From: Oscillospiraceae bacterium
GTDB taxonomy: Bacteria > Bacillota > Clostridia > Oscillospirales > Oscillospiraceae
DNA length: 19,393 nt
Reading direction: 5' to 3'
Assembly: GCA_020025595.1 (NCBI GenBank)
Contig: JAHHRV010000028.1
Span: 1 to 19,393 of the forward strand
In this document: positions 1 to 7,317 of the stretch, one piece after another
Position numbering within the stretch: the first letter of the stretch is position 1
Layout of the letters: the number at the start of each line of letters is the position of its first letter
The notes under the pieces: model-generated
Database searches by the model: none
Seen by the model: the letters and a program-made list of their open reading frames with translations, nothing else
Told to the model about the DNA's origin: nothing
Position numbers and translations under genes: made by a program

Positions 1-2
1 AG

Positions 3-245
3 ACCCGCATTGCCTTTACAAAAGGAGAATACGCCATCTGCGAATATCTCGCTTTACACGCAGGACAGGTATTCACCAAAGAGCAGCTCTATGACCGCGT
101 TTTCGGCTTTGATGGGTCGGGTGATCCAGCAACGATCGCCGAGCATATCAAAAATATTCGGGCAAAGCTGAAACGGGCAGGGCTTAGCCCTATTGAAACA
201 GTTTGGGGGGTAGGCTATAAATGGACAAGAAACGACATTCAGTAA
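3..245 (+). CDS. OmpR-family response regulator, C-terminal DNA-binding domain (5' end outside window)
   Basis: The open frame runs in from the left edge and ends in TAA at 243-245, giving about 80 residues. They match the winged-helix effector domain of OmpR/PhoB-type regulators. The stretch EYLALHAGQVFTKEQLYDRV is the usual lead-in to the recognition helix, and EHIKNIRAKL is the recognition helix. VWGVGYKW is the C-terminal hairpin just before the end. The receiver domain lies outside the window. The frame overlaps the kinase start by 25 bases, which indicates translational coupling of a two-component pair. By family knowledge it binds promoter DNA when phosphorylated by the partner kinase. 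The target genes cannot be told from this window. Confidence 0.93.
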   Translation, partial: TRIAFTKGEYAICEYLALHAGQVFTKEQLYDRVFGFDGSGDPATIAEHIKNIRAKLKRAGLSPIETVWGVGYKWTRNDIQ

Positions 246-1561
246 GTCTGTCCTTCATCCTTTTACGCTTTGGATTTTCGATGATGGCCTGTATTCTTGT
301 TTGTTGTGTGATATGGTATGCAGCACTGAGTTTCCTGGAAAGCCGTGAAATTGTCTACCCGGGGCATATCGGAAATCAGCAGGTTGAACATCTGATTGAG
401 CGCAGCCCTGACACATTTCAAAAACCGAGTGATGATTTTCTGGCCGAATATGCGCTGTTTGACAAAACCGGAAATCTGCTTGTCAGTAATGTGGAGGGGG
501 AAAAACGAAACGCTCTTTTGAAACAAACAAACAAGAACAGCGTTGACACATTGCAGCATACCTATGCAGATGGAAGCTATGCCATTTTCAAATGGCATTT
601 CCGAAAGGAGTTTTCTGATCCGGTTTTGCGGGCATCCCTGCCGCCTTTTGAGTATCTGTGGTGGGCGACACTTGGAATTGCCTGTATGCTTTGCTGGCTG
701 CTGAATGCCATGTGGCTTCGGAGTCGGCTGGTGGAAAAACTCCAGTTATTCCGTGATGTGAGTGAGAAAGTAGGCGCTCAGGAACTGGACTTCCCGATGC
801 CATATGCCGGAATCAAAGAGTTTGACCAGGCGCTCAATGCGATGGAGCAGATGCGACAGGCCCTCTATTCTTCACTCAGTTCTCAGTGGGCGGCGCAGCA
901 GCAGCGAGATTCTGAAATGGCCGCTCTGGCACATGATTTGAAAACACCGATTACTTTGATCGGAGGAAATGCAGAGCTTCTTCTGGAAGAGGATTTGAAA
1001 GATGAACACAAAAAGATGGTCGAAACCATTTTGGAGAGTAATGGTCGGGCAAAACAGTATGTGAGCAGTTTGCTGGAAGCTTCTCGTGGAGAAGACGAGC
1101 CATTTGAATGTACCTCACTGGAAGCGTTTTTTGCGGAGCTGTGCCGGAATGCGAAACCTGTGGCACAGGCAGGACAGATCAATTTAGCGTCTCTCAATCA
1201 TTTGAGCGGATGTGTGACGATGCAAAGGCATCATCTGCTCCGTGCGATCGGCAATGTGGTACAGAACGCTGTGGAATACACCCCAGAAGGCGGAACCGTT
1301 ACACTGGAAGGCACCATGGTTGAAGACGGCTGGCAGGTCGTTGTGCGGGATGAAGGCCCCGGTTTCAATAAGGCTGCAATGCTTCATGCAACGGAGCGCC
1401 TGTGGCGTGGAGACAGTGCAAGAGCATCTACCGGGCATAATGGTCTGGGGTTATGGTTTGCATCCCAGGTCATCCAAAATCACGCCGGTCAGATTCAGCT
1501 GTGCAATAGTAATAACGGCGGCGTTGTGGTTATGAAGTTCAGGCAGAAAGTGGAAAACTGA
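221..1561 (+). CDS. Membrane sensor histidine kinase
   Basis: This 446-residue protein has the layout of a class I sensor kinase. There are two membrane segments (about residues 13-36 and 146-166) around a short extracytoplasmic loop, then a HAMP-like linker (about 167-220). The dimerisation/phosphoacceptor helix contains AALAHDLKTPIT with the likely phosphorylated His238. The ATPase domain has an N box around Asn349, a DEGPGF motif (377-382) and a GHNGLGLWFA motif (405-414). It should autophosphorylate and pass phosphate to the regulator encoded just upstream. The small sensor loop resembles kinases of the VanS/BcrS kind that respond to cell-envelope or peptide stress, but the signal is unknown. 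No transporter or effector gene follows; a TnpV relic and a terminator come next, so its targets may lie elsewhere or have been lost. Confidence 0.93.
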   Translation: MDKKRHSVSLSFILLRFGFSMMACILVCCVIWYAALSFLESREIVYPGHIGNQQVEHLIERSPDTFQKPSDDFLAEYALFDKTGNLLVSNVEGEKRNALLKQTNKNSVDTLQHTYADGSYAIFKWHFRKEFSDPVLRASLPPFEYLWWATLGIACMLCWLLNAMWLRSRLVEKLQLFRDVSEKVGAQELDFPMPYAGIKEFDQALNAMEQMRQALYSSLSSQWAAQQQRDSEMAALAHDLKTPITLIGGNAELLLEEDLKDEHKKMVETILESNGRAKQYVSSLLEASRGEDEPFECTSLEAFFAELCRNAKPVAQAGQINLASLNHLSGCVTMQRHHLLRAIGNVVQNAVEYTPEGGTVTLEGTMVEDGWQVVVRDEGPGFNKAAMLHATERLWRGDSARASTGHNGLGLWFASQVIQNHAGQIQLCNSNNGGVVVMKFRQKVEN

Positions 1562-1598
1562 GGAAATCTGTTCTAAAGAAGTATCAGAACAATTCGTA

Positions 1599-1685
1599 TC
1601 AGTATAATAGATCAACTTTTCGGGCAGTATAATTATCTTGCAGGGTATATGTACCACCCATTTCTTCAAAAACCGTCTTTGTCAT
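1599..1685 (-). pseudogene. tnpV: TnpV-like transposon protein, N-terminal relic
   Basis: On the reverse strand an AGGAGGTC ribosome site lies 6 bases before an ATG at 1685-1683. The frame then reads MTKTVFEEMGGTYTLQDNYT and stops after 28 residues at 1599. The start matches the conserved N-terminus of TnpV, a small protein of clostridial mobile elements whose members begin like M-x-K-[ST]-[LIV]-FEE-[LM]-GGTY and run to over 100 residues. Only the N-terminus survives, and the residues after about position 20 no longer look like the family. I read it as the footprint of a lost or rearranged element beside the two-component genes. The identification is from memory of the family motif, not a search. 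Confidence 0.7.
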
Positions 1686-1767
1686 ATGCTTGACCTCCTG
1701 TATTTTAATTGTATTTACATTTTTACAGGAAGCCGTTCTGAAATACGAATGTGCGGATAAAAAGAAA

Positions 1768-1806
1768 AGCCGAGGAGAACTTTTTACAGTCCTTCTCGGC
1801 TTTTTC
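1768..1806. terminator. Bidirectional intrinsic terminator between kinase and thrE
   Basis: A hairpin with stem AGCCGAG (1768-1774) pairing with CTCGGCT (1795-1801) is followed by a T run on the forward strand. It is preceded by an A-rich run that becomes a T tract on the reverse strand. It can end both the forward kinase transcript and the convergent thrE transcript. Confidence 0.75.
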
Positions 1807-1865
1807 GTTGTTCCGTTGCAGTATTCGTTGTCCTAATTTCAGTAAACTGTCCTTAGTACTCTCAA

Positions 1866-3095
1866 TCATTTTTGAGCGGGTTTTCTTTTGGTTGCTACCA
1901 GGCGAAATGCCGAAGATACAAGCAGAATTCCCAGTGCAATGGCTCCTGCGATTGCTGCAGTTACCATGCCATGGCTTGCAAATTCATCCATTTGACCCTG
2001 AACGGCGTAGGTCATGGTATAGTACGCACCGGCGCCGGGAATCAGCGGCAGAATGGAGATAACCAGGTAGGAAATAGCGGGGTATTTCCGCTTTCTTGCC
2101 ATAAGCTCTGCGTATACAGAGGCAACGATGCCTCCTACGAAATTTCCCCAGACGACATTGTTGGTGAAATAGAGAGTCAGAAGATAGGTGCTCCAGCTGA
2201 GAACAGCACCCAGACAGCACAACAGCCCTCCGGGACCGTGGACATTGAATAGGATTGCAAATCCGATAGTGGCGACAAAACAGGCAAGGTTCTGGATGAG
2301 AGGACGACAGGCGATTGCATTGTTTCCAATTGGATTGGCACCAAAAACCTGTACAAGATTCAGGGCGCCTGCAGTTCCCAGGGCAATTGCAGCTGCAATC
2401 AGACAAACCTGAATGATTCTGTTGATGCCGGAATTGGTATCGCCGTACATGATGTCGCGCATGGCGTTGGTAAAAATCAGACCGGGCACAAGGATCATCA
2501 GTGAGCCGATAATACTCGTATCTGCATTGCTGATAAATCCACAGATTTGAAGTCCATAGGCTAAAAGTGCTGCGAAGAATGCATCCACGATCGTTCTGAA
2601 AAACTGAGTGGACTGCAGGTGGCTCATCCAAAGATCGATTATCCAGATCAGCAAGCCGCAGAAACCGGCACCGATGGCATCGTGTATATTGCCGCCGTAG
2701 AAAACACAAAAGCCCATTGCGCCCACGAAATAACCGAAGGTCTTTGCGTAATTATTGAACTGTATGCAGTGATCTTCTGTGTCCTGAAGCCATTCAAGAG
2801 CAACTTGGGGATCCGGGGCCTCAGAGCAAATCTTTCGACTCAGATTGCTGTATCGTTCCACAGCGTCCAGATCGTTTCCGTGAGAACCGATTCTTCTCAT
2901 TCGGGTCATCGGATTTCCGTCAGATGCAATCAGACTGACTGTCATGCAGTTTGGAATGGCAAAGGCTTCCGCTTCATATCCGTATGTTCTTAACACCCGG
3001 ACAATACTTTCTTCAATTCGATATGTCTCAGCTCCGGACATGGCCAGATTATATCCCAGACTGGTGGCCAATTCCAGAAGTAATTTCTCATCCAT
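1866..3095 (-). CDS. thrE: Threonine/serine exporter, ThrE family (fused two-part form)
   Basis: This 409-residue protein carries both halves of the ThrE family. A soluble N-terminal segment (1-115) includes the conserved stretch NPMTRMRRIGSHGNDLD (about 61-77). The first membrane half has VPGLIFTNAMRDIMYGDTNSG (about 203-223), the family's signature after a proline-glycine. The second half has a PLIPGAGAYYTM segment (about 350-361). Around ten hydrophobic helices are visible. By homology it exports threonine/serine or related small metabolites with the proton gradient; the substrate here is inferred. The ATG at 3095 follows a GAGAGGAGA ribosome site, and a good promoter lies just upstream. 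The gene is monocistronic, divergent from the hydrolase, and ends shortly before the bidirectional terminator. Confidence 0.92.
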   Translation of the reverse strand: MDEKLLLELATSLGYNLAMSGAETYRIEESIVRVLRTYGYEAEAFAIPNCMTVSLIASDGNPMTRMRRIGSHGNDLDAVERYSNLSRKICSEAPDPQVALEWLQDTEDHCIQFNNYAKTFGYFVGAMGFCVFYGGNIHDAIGAGFCGLLIWIIDLWMSHLQSTQFFRTIVDAFFAALLAYGLQICGFISNADTSIIGSLMILVPGLIFTNAMRDIMYGDTNSGINRIIQVCLIAAAIALGTAGALNLVQVFGANPIGNNAIACRPLIQNLACFVATIGFAILFNVHGPGGLLCCLGAVLSWSTYLLTLYFTNNVVWGNFVGGIVASVYAELMARKRKYPAISYLVISILPLIPGAGAYYTMTYAVQGQMDEFASHGMVTAAIAGAIALGILLVSSAFRLVATKRKPAQK

Positions 3096-3133
3096 AAGGA
3101 ATCTCCTCTCTGATACATATTCGATGGTTTACA

Positions 3134-3162
3134 GTATAGCAATTTGTACGAATATTTACAAG
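3134..3162 (-). promoter_or_regulatory. Promoter of thrE
   Basis: Read on the reverse strand, TTGTAA (3162-3157) and TATACT (3139-3134) are separated by 17 bases, a near-consensus sigma-A promoter about 40 bases before the thrE start. The spacer and -35 include a loose inverted repeat (TTGTA...TACAA) that could be an operator, but this is weak. Confidence 0.75.
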
Positions 3163-3204
3163 TATTTTGTAAAAAAACATTCATTCAAATGGATGGGTCT
3201 GCCC

Positions 3205-3232
3205 TTGCCAATCACTCAGTTTGTGTTATGAT
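3205..3232 (+). promoter_or_regulatory. Promoter of the alpha/beta hydrolase gene
   Basis: TTGCCA (3205-3210) and TATGAT (3227-3232) with a 16-base spacer form a plausible sigma-A promoter. It is followed by an AAGGAGG ribosome site at 3282-3288 and the ATG at 3294. Confidence 0.65.
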
Positions 3233-3293
3233 AATAATATGACACAGCATCCCTGCAGAATTCAAAGTATAAACACAAATCAAGGAGGAATAA

Positions 3294-4220
3294 ATGGTGC
3301 GTACTGATTTTTATTATGATTCCTGTGGTGCAGGAAAGATCCATGGTTGTCGTTGGAGTCCGGACGGGGATGTAGAGGCGGTTGTTCAGATCGTACACGG
3401 GATTGCAGAGTATATCGAGCGCTATGATGACTTTGCAGAATTTCTGAACCGCCATGGAATTCTCGTCGTTGCAGAGGACCACATGGGCCACGGAAAATCC
3501 ATTGAGCATGGGGGAACAAAGGGCTATTTTGACGGCGGCTGGAACGCCGCAGTTGATGATACGGTCCATCTTCTGGAATCCACCAGAGCAGAATTCCGGG
3601 ATGTTCCGTATTTCCTGTTTGGCCACTCGATGGGATCGTTCATGTCCAGAACGATTCTTTGCCGGTACCCGGATCTTGATTTGTCAGGATGCATCCTGTG
3701 CGGCAGCGGATGGATGCCCAACGGAGTTGTGGCAGCAGGTCAGCTGGCTGCGGACTCGGTGTGCGCTGCAATCGGTGAACGCAGCCCCAGTGAGCATCTG
3801 CAGTCGATGATGTTCGCAGGCTATAACAAGCGCGTTGAGCACAAGAGAACCGAGTTTGACTGGCTGACGAGAGAAACGGCAATTGTGGATGCATATATTG
3901 CCCATCCCATGTGCGGCTTTACCGCGACCTGCGGATTGCTGCGAGATCTGATTGGCGGTATCAAATATAACCAGAAGAAAAAGAATCTTGAGGGAATGAA
4001 TTACAAACTGCCCATCCTGTTTGTTTCCGGCGGCGATGATCCTGTAGGAAGCTACGGAAAAGGCGTTAAGCTGGCAGCAGATCATTTCCGGGCAGCAGGT
4101 ATGATGGATGTATCGTGCAAGCTGTTTCCGCTGTGCCGGCATGAGATTCTGAATGAGCTGAACCGGAATGAGATTTATGATTTCATGTATAAATGGATGA
4201 GAAAACGAGCTGATTTCTGA
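3294..4220 (+). CDS. Alpha/beta hydrolase, monoacylglycerol lipase / lysophospholipase type (serine aminopeptidase S33 fold)
   Basis: This 308-residue cytosolic hydrolase has HGIAEY (35-40) as the oxyanion-hole region and EDHMGHGKS (61-69). The nucleophile elbow GHSMG (110-114) carries Ser112. The likely acid Asp249 lies in SGGDDPVGSYGKG, and His283 in CRHE completes the triad. The order and spacing match the family called lysophospholipase or monoglyceride lipase in Firmicutes. It probably cleaves an ester of a monoacylglycerol, lysophospholipid or similar lipid; the exact substrate is not visible. The start is well supported by AAGGAGG six bases upstream. It is monocistronic by layout, with a separate strong promoter before the next gene. 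Confidence 0.9.
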   Translation: MVRTDFYYDSCGAGKIHGCRWSPDGDVEAVVQIVHGIAEYIERYDDFAEFLNRHGILVVAEDHMGHGKSIEHGGTKGYFDGGWNAAVDDTVHLLESTRAEFRDVPYFLFGHSMGSFMSRTILCRYPDLDLSGCILCGSGWMPNGVVAAGQLAADSVCAAIGERSPSEHLQSMMFAGYNKRVEHKRTEFDWLTRETAIVDAYIAHPMCGFTATCGLLRDLIGGIKYNQKKKNLEGMNYKLPILFVSGGDDPVGSYGKGVKLAADHFRAAGMMDVSCKLFPLCRHEILNELNRNEIYDFMYKWMRKRADF

Positions 4221-4270
4221 GAGACATTCGGGGGGCTGCTTCGGTGGGGAGAATGTGCATAATTTGACTA

Positions 4271-4298
4271 TTGACAAAAGGTTACAATTTGTTATAAT
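4271..4298 (+). promoter_or_regulatory. Strong promoter of the SLH-lysozyme gene
   Basis: A perfect TTGACA (4271-4276) and a perfect TATAAT (4293-4298) lie 16 bases apart, about 43 bases before the ATG at 4341. Both boxes match the consensus, so strong constitutive expression is likely. Confidence 0.88.
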
Positions 4299-4340
4299 TA
4301 ATGGGTCTTCCAGACACTATAATGATAAGGAGATCCGTTA

Positions 4341-5927
4341 ATGAAAAAGGTAATATCAATGATGTTGGTCATTGTATTGTTGCTCAGTTTGCTTCCCATG
4401 CAGGCTTTTGCATCAGATTCCCCGATTCCCAGCCCTATGGAACGCAGTCAGAGAAAGCTTGGATTGGCGGATATTGGACCTGACGGCTACAAAACCTTGA
4501 AGACCAGCCAGAAAATGCTGGACATTCTGAAGGTTATGGAAGGTTACAGCCAGAAGGCATTTTGGGACCACCAGCAGTATTCCATTGGCTATGGTACCAA
4601 AGCAAAGTACCAGAATGAAATTCTCCCGGATGGCGAAGCCGGTTACGAAGAGGCTGAGAAGAGACTGATTGAAGATATCAGAAGCCGGGAAAACTATGTC
4701 AATAATTACTGCAGGAACACTCTGAAAAAGCAGCCGAGCCAGAACCAGTTTGATGCTATGGTCAGCCTGGTATATAACCTGGGTACCGGTTGGTTCTTTG
4801 GAAGCAGATTGGCCAGCTGGCTGAGCAATCCCACCACCGAGATAGAGTTTGTAGATGCATTCGGTCAGTGGTGCGGTGCCAGTGGAGAGATCCTGTACGG
4901 CCTGATGCAGAGAAGAATCCGTGAGGCAATTATCTTCCTGAAGGGTGAGTATTATCTGTCCGCAAGACCCAGCCGCGAGCATCTGATCAAGACAAATGAA
5001 TTCCTGAATGATCCTGCCCGATATGTGAAACCCAATGGCACTCTGCCGTATTATGCAGGTATCTACATAGACTATGATACACCCACCGGGCGTGTTTCCG
5101 GTGACCGTGCCAGATATAAGCTGCTGGGTGATACGGTTGGTAGACTGTCTGTACCTGAAGCCAGTGGATACACATTTGACGGCTTTGCAATCGTAGCGGA
5201 GAATAACTACAATGTTTCTCCCAGACCTGTGTCCTCCAGCACTGTGGTAAACAAGAATCTGGAGATCAAAGCTCAGTGGATTCCCAACTCCAATCCTACC
5301 CCAAAGCCCCCTGCAACAGATCCCAGTCCGAAGCCCCCTGTATCCAATCCTTCGGTGGAACTGCCCTTTACCGATGTTCCCAAAGGCAGATGGTATCGGG
5401 ATGAGATCGAGTATGTTTACGAACATGGCTACATGAACGGCACAGATGATACAGTATTCTCTCCGAATATGAAGATGACCAGAGGTATGCTTGTCACTGT
5501 CCTTTATCGTGCAGCAGGATCACCCCCTGTGACAGATGCACAGAGAAAAGCCTTTGTTGATAGCCAGAACAAATATTACACCGATGCAGTTGCCTGGGCA
5601 AAGGCAAACAATATTGTCAAGGGTATTGATTCTACCCATTTTGCGCCCAAGGACAATATTACGCGCCAGGATACAGCATTGATTTTTGCAAGATACTGCA
5701 TTAACTATGTAGGTGCCAGCACCCAGAAGCACGCAGATCTTTCCGCCTTTAAGGATGAGCATCGCGTATCCAACTATGCACGAGAAGGCGTGGAGTGGGC
5801 CGTTGCAGTTGGTCTGATGGAAGGCAGCAAGGAGCCTGGAGGATGCTACCTTGAGCCCAGAAGTCAGCTGACCCGCGCACAGGCAGCCGCATTGATCGCT
5901 CGCTGTATGCAGAATGTGATCAACTAA
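4341..5927 (+). CDS. Secreted surface lysozyme (GH24-like) with Listeria-Bacteroides repeat and three SLH domains
   Basis: This 528-residue exported protein has a signal peptide (1-25; KK, hydrophobic core, AFA cleavage). The lysozyme domain (about 55-205) shows the GH24 spacing: Glu67 in KVMEGYS, Asp76 in FWDHQQ, and YSIGYGTKA (80-88). The residue matching the catalytic threonine of T4 lysozyme appears to be Ser81. Residues about 235-314 fit a Listeria-Bacteroides (Flg_new) beta-grasp repeat. A proline-rich linker (316-338) leads to three SLH domains (about 343-392, 405-452, 466-522) ending at the C-terminus. SLH domains usually bind secondary wall polymers, so the enzyme is probably held on the cell wall, acting on peptidoglycan of its own wall or of competitors. 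An AAGGAG site supports the start. Confidence 0.9.
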   Translation: MKKVISMMLVIVLLLSLLPMQAFASDSPIPSPMERSQRKLGLADIGPDGYKTLKTSQKMLDILKVMEGYSQKAFWDHQQYSIGYGTKAKYQNEILPDGEAGYEEAEKRLIEDIRSRENYVNNYCRNTLKKQPSQNQFDAMVSLVYNLGTGWFFGSRLASWLSNPTTEIEFVDAFGQWCGASGEILYGLMQRRIREAIIFLKGEYYLSARPSREHLIKTNEFLNDPARYVKPNGTLPYYAGIYIDYDTPTGRVSGDRARYKLLGDTVGRLSVPEASGYTFDGFAIVAENNYNVSPRPVSSSTVVNKNLEIKAQWIPNSNPTPKPPATDPSPKPPVSNPSVELPFTDVPKGRWYRDEIEYVYEHGYMNGTDDTVFSPNMKMTRGMLVTVLYRAAGSPPVTDAQRKAFVDSQNKYYTDAVAWAKANNIVKGIDSTHFAPKDNITRQDTALIFARYCINYVGASTQKHADLSAFKDEHRVSNYAREGVEWAVAVGLMEGSKEPGGCYLEPRSQLTRAQAAALIARCMQNVIN

Positions 5928-5940
5928 ATATTCAGTGTTT

Positions 5941-5973
5941 ATTTGCTCCCGGAGATCTCCTTCGGGAGCAAAT
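5941..5973 (+). terminator. Terminator-like hairpin after the lysozyme gene
   Basis: ATTTGCTCCCG (5941-5951) pairs perfectly with CGGGAGCAAAT (5963-5973). The loop holds a GAGATCTC palindrome. The T tract after it is short and broken, so termination may be partial. Confidence 0.65.
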
Positions 5974-5980
5974 ATCCGTT

Positions 5981-6009
5981 TTAACGGACATATTATATCG
6001 TAATATATA
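5981..6009 (+). promoter_or_regulatory. Possible promoter of the small ORF-truA operon
   Basis: TTAACG (5981-5986) and TATATA (6004-6009), 17 bases apart, precede the small ORF. The -35 is weak. The AT-rich spacer and -10 hold a short inverted repeat, ATATTA/TAATAT. Confidence 0.4.
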
Positions 6010-6035
6010 GTCACTACACGGAAGGAGTGTTGGCT

Positions 6036-6164
6036 ATGTATTCTTTGAAAAATGTCCGCGGCCATGTGCAGGTCTATGATCTGCGTGGTAATTTCCTGTT
6101 TTCTGCTGACTCAGAACGGGAAGCATGGGAGGAACTTGAGGATTATGAGGAATATACGGCTTGA
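6036..6164 (+). CDS. Small 42-residue protein overlapping the start of truA
   Basis: An AAGGAG ribosome site at 6022-6027 sits 8 bases before an ATG that opens a 42-codon frame. The frame begins MYSLKNVRGHVQVYDLRG and continues NFLFSADSEREAWEELEDYEEYTA, ending in TGA at 6162-6164. The first half looks like two beta strands with a turn, the second half an acidic helix. It overlaps the truA start by 20 bases, so the two are probably translationally coupled. Small proteins with this look occur in Clostridia, but I know no function. The ribosome site, the composition and the coupling argue for a real gene. Confidence 0.72.
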   Translation: MYSLKNVRGHVQVYDLRGNFLFSADSEREAWEELEDYEEYTA

Positions 6165-6879
6165 TATTTGCTACGATGGCAGCCGCTACCAGGGATGGCA
6201 GCGTTTACCCGGAGCAAACAACACGATTCAGGGAAAGATTGAAACGGCTCTGAGTAGAATTCTTGAGGAGCCGATTGAAATATCCGGAAGCGGCAGAACG
6301 GATGCCGGCGTCCATGCCAGAGGCCAGGTGGCGAATTTTCATTGCAGCAGCACCATGCCTTGCGCTGAAATCCTGTCGCAACTACGCCGGTATTTACCGG
6401 AGGACATTGGCATAATATCCTGTAAAGATGTTTCCGAGCGATTCCATGCCAGATTGAACGCACACCAGAAGACATACGAGTACCGCCTGTGGTATTGCGA
6501 TCTGCCGTGTGTGTTTGAAAGAAAGTATACAGCCCAGATCGACGGAGAATTGAACCTGGGTGCAATGAGGCGAGCAGCTGAATTGCTGGAAGGAACCCAC
6601 GATTTTTCTGCATTCTGCGCCAATCGCAATTTTAAGAAGTCTACAGTCCGCACCATTATTCGGCTGGAAATTTTGCAGCTCGACGAAGAAATCCGTTTCC
6701 GGATAACGGGCAATGGCTTTCTTCATAATATGGTTCGTATTTTGGTCGGCACGCTGATTGAGGTCGGCAGGGGAGAACGCAGTGCAGAGTCTATCCCAGA
6801 ACTGTTTGGTGCCAAACGGGAGAAGGCCGGTTTTCTTGCGCCTGCCAAAGGCCTGTGTTTAGAGGAGGTTGTCTATTGA
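6145..6879 (+). CDS. truA: tRNA pseudouridine(38-40) synthase TruA
   Basis: The 244-residue protein starts MRNIRLDICYDGSRYQGWQR, the normal TruA opening. The catalytic motif GSGRTDAGVHARGQ has Asp53 as the nucleophile. Further family segments are LNAHQKTYEYRLWY, HDFSAFCANRN and GNGFLHNMVRILVGTLIEVGRG. The enzyme isomerises uridines 38-40 in the tRNA anticodon stem. An in-frame extension back to 6052 exists, but the ATG at 6145 has a GGAGG site (6129-6133), gives the usual family length of about 245 and begins exactly at the conserved N-terminus, so I choose it. It overlaps the small upstream gene by 20 bases and the next gene by 4. Confidence 0.95.
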   Translation: MRNIRLDICYDGSRYQGWQRLPGANNTIQGKIETALSRILEEPIEISGSGRTDAGVHARGQVANFHCSSTMPCAEILSQLRRYLPEDIGIISCKDVSERFHARLNAHQKTYEYRLWYCDLPCVFERKYTAQIDGELNLGAMRRAAELLEGTHDFSAFCANRNFKKSTVRTIIRLEILQLDEEIRFRITGNGFLHNMVRILVGTLIEVGRGERSAESIPELFGAKREKAGFLAPAKGLCLEEVVY

Positions 6880-7217
6880 ATATCCAGATCTTCGGAAAGA
6901 GTAAAAGCTTTGATACGAAAAAAGCAGAGCGTTATTTTAAGGAACGGCGAATCAATTTCCAGTCCATTGACCTGCTTCGCTACGGCCTGTCCGGAAAGGA
7001 ATTTGATTCAGTCCTGCGGGCGGTTGGCGGAATCGACCAGCTGATCGACTGGGACAGTAAATCGCCTGAAGTGACCCTCATGAAATATATGGATGATGTC
7101 CGGGCGAAAGAGGACAAAGTTTTTGATCATCCCGAACTGATGAAAGCACCCATCGTTCGCAACGGAAAAGAAGCAACGGTTGGTTTTTGCCCGGAAATCT
7201 GGGCTCAGTGGAAATAA
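6876..7217 (+). CDS. ArsC/Spx-family thioredoxin-fold protein lacking the N-terminal active cysteine
   Basis: With a TTG start at 6876 (AGGAGG at 6863-6868, 7 bases upstream; TTGA overlap with the truA stop) the protein has 113 residues. It matches the ArsC-like fold: a first strand NIQIFG, helix KKAERYFKERRI, the segment MKAPIVRNGKEATVGF (about residues 88-103), and the terminal PEIW. In related proteins the loop after the first strand holds a redox cysteine (…C-F-D-T-K-K-A…). Here the residue is Ser11 (AGC), and the only cysteine is Cys105 near the end. It is unlikely to act as an ordinary arsenate reductase. A binding or regulatory role is possible. The longer GTG start at 6855 would swallow the ribosome site. 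Confidence 0.85.
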   Translation: MNIQIFGKSKSFDTKKAERYFKERRINFQSIDLLRYGLSGKEFDSVLRAVGGIDQLIDWDSKSPEVTLMKYMDDVRAKEDKVFDHPELMKAPIVRNGKEATVGFCPEIWAQWK

Positions 7218-7224
7218 AAGCACG

Positions 7225-7259
7225 AAAGCAGTTTCTCCTCAGGAGAGACTGCTTTTTTT
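7225..7259 (+). terminator. Intrinsic terminator of the truA operon
   Basis: AAAGCAGTTTCTCCT (7225-7239) pairs with AGGAGAGACTGCTTT (7241-7255), with one G-T wobble, and a seven-T run covers 7253-7259. It lies 8 bases after the ArsC-like stop codon. Confidence 0.9.
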
Positions 7260-7288
7260 GTCCGGTTTTGTCAAAATTGAATTGTGAC

Positions 7289-7317
7289 TTGCTATATATG
7301 GGGAAGGGTGGTATAAT
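7289..7317 (+). promoter_or_regulatory. Promoter-like sequence before the AGCS symporter
   Basis: TTGCTA (7289-7294) and TATAAT (7312-7317) lie 17 bases apart, a good sigma-A match. Transcription from it would start near 7324, which is downstream of the best-looking start position for the symporter (7318). Either the promoter or that start position must therefore be wrong. Confidence 0.55.

Noticed and set aside
1690..1717. Forward promoter TTGACC / TATTTA after the kinase
   Set aside because: No forward gene follows before the terminator, and the -35 overlaps the reverse-strand ribosome site of the TnpV relic, so a chance match is likelier.
6052..6144. Upstream extension of truA to 6052
   Set aside because: The extension runs through the separate small gene in another frame. 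The ATG at 6145 matches the family N-terminus and has its own ribosome site.
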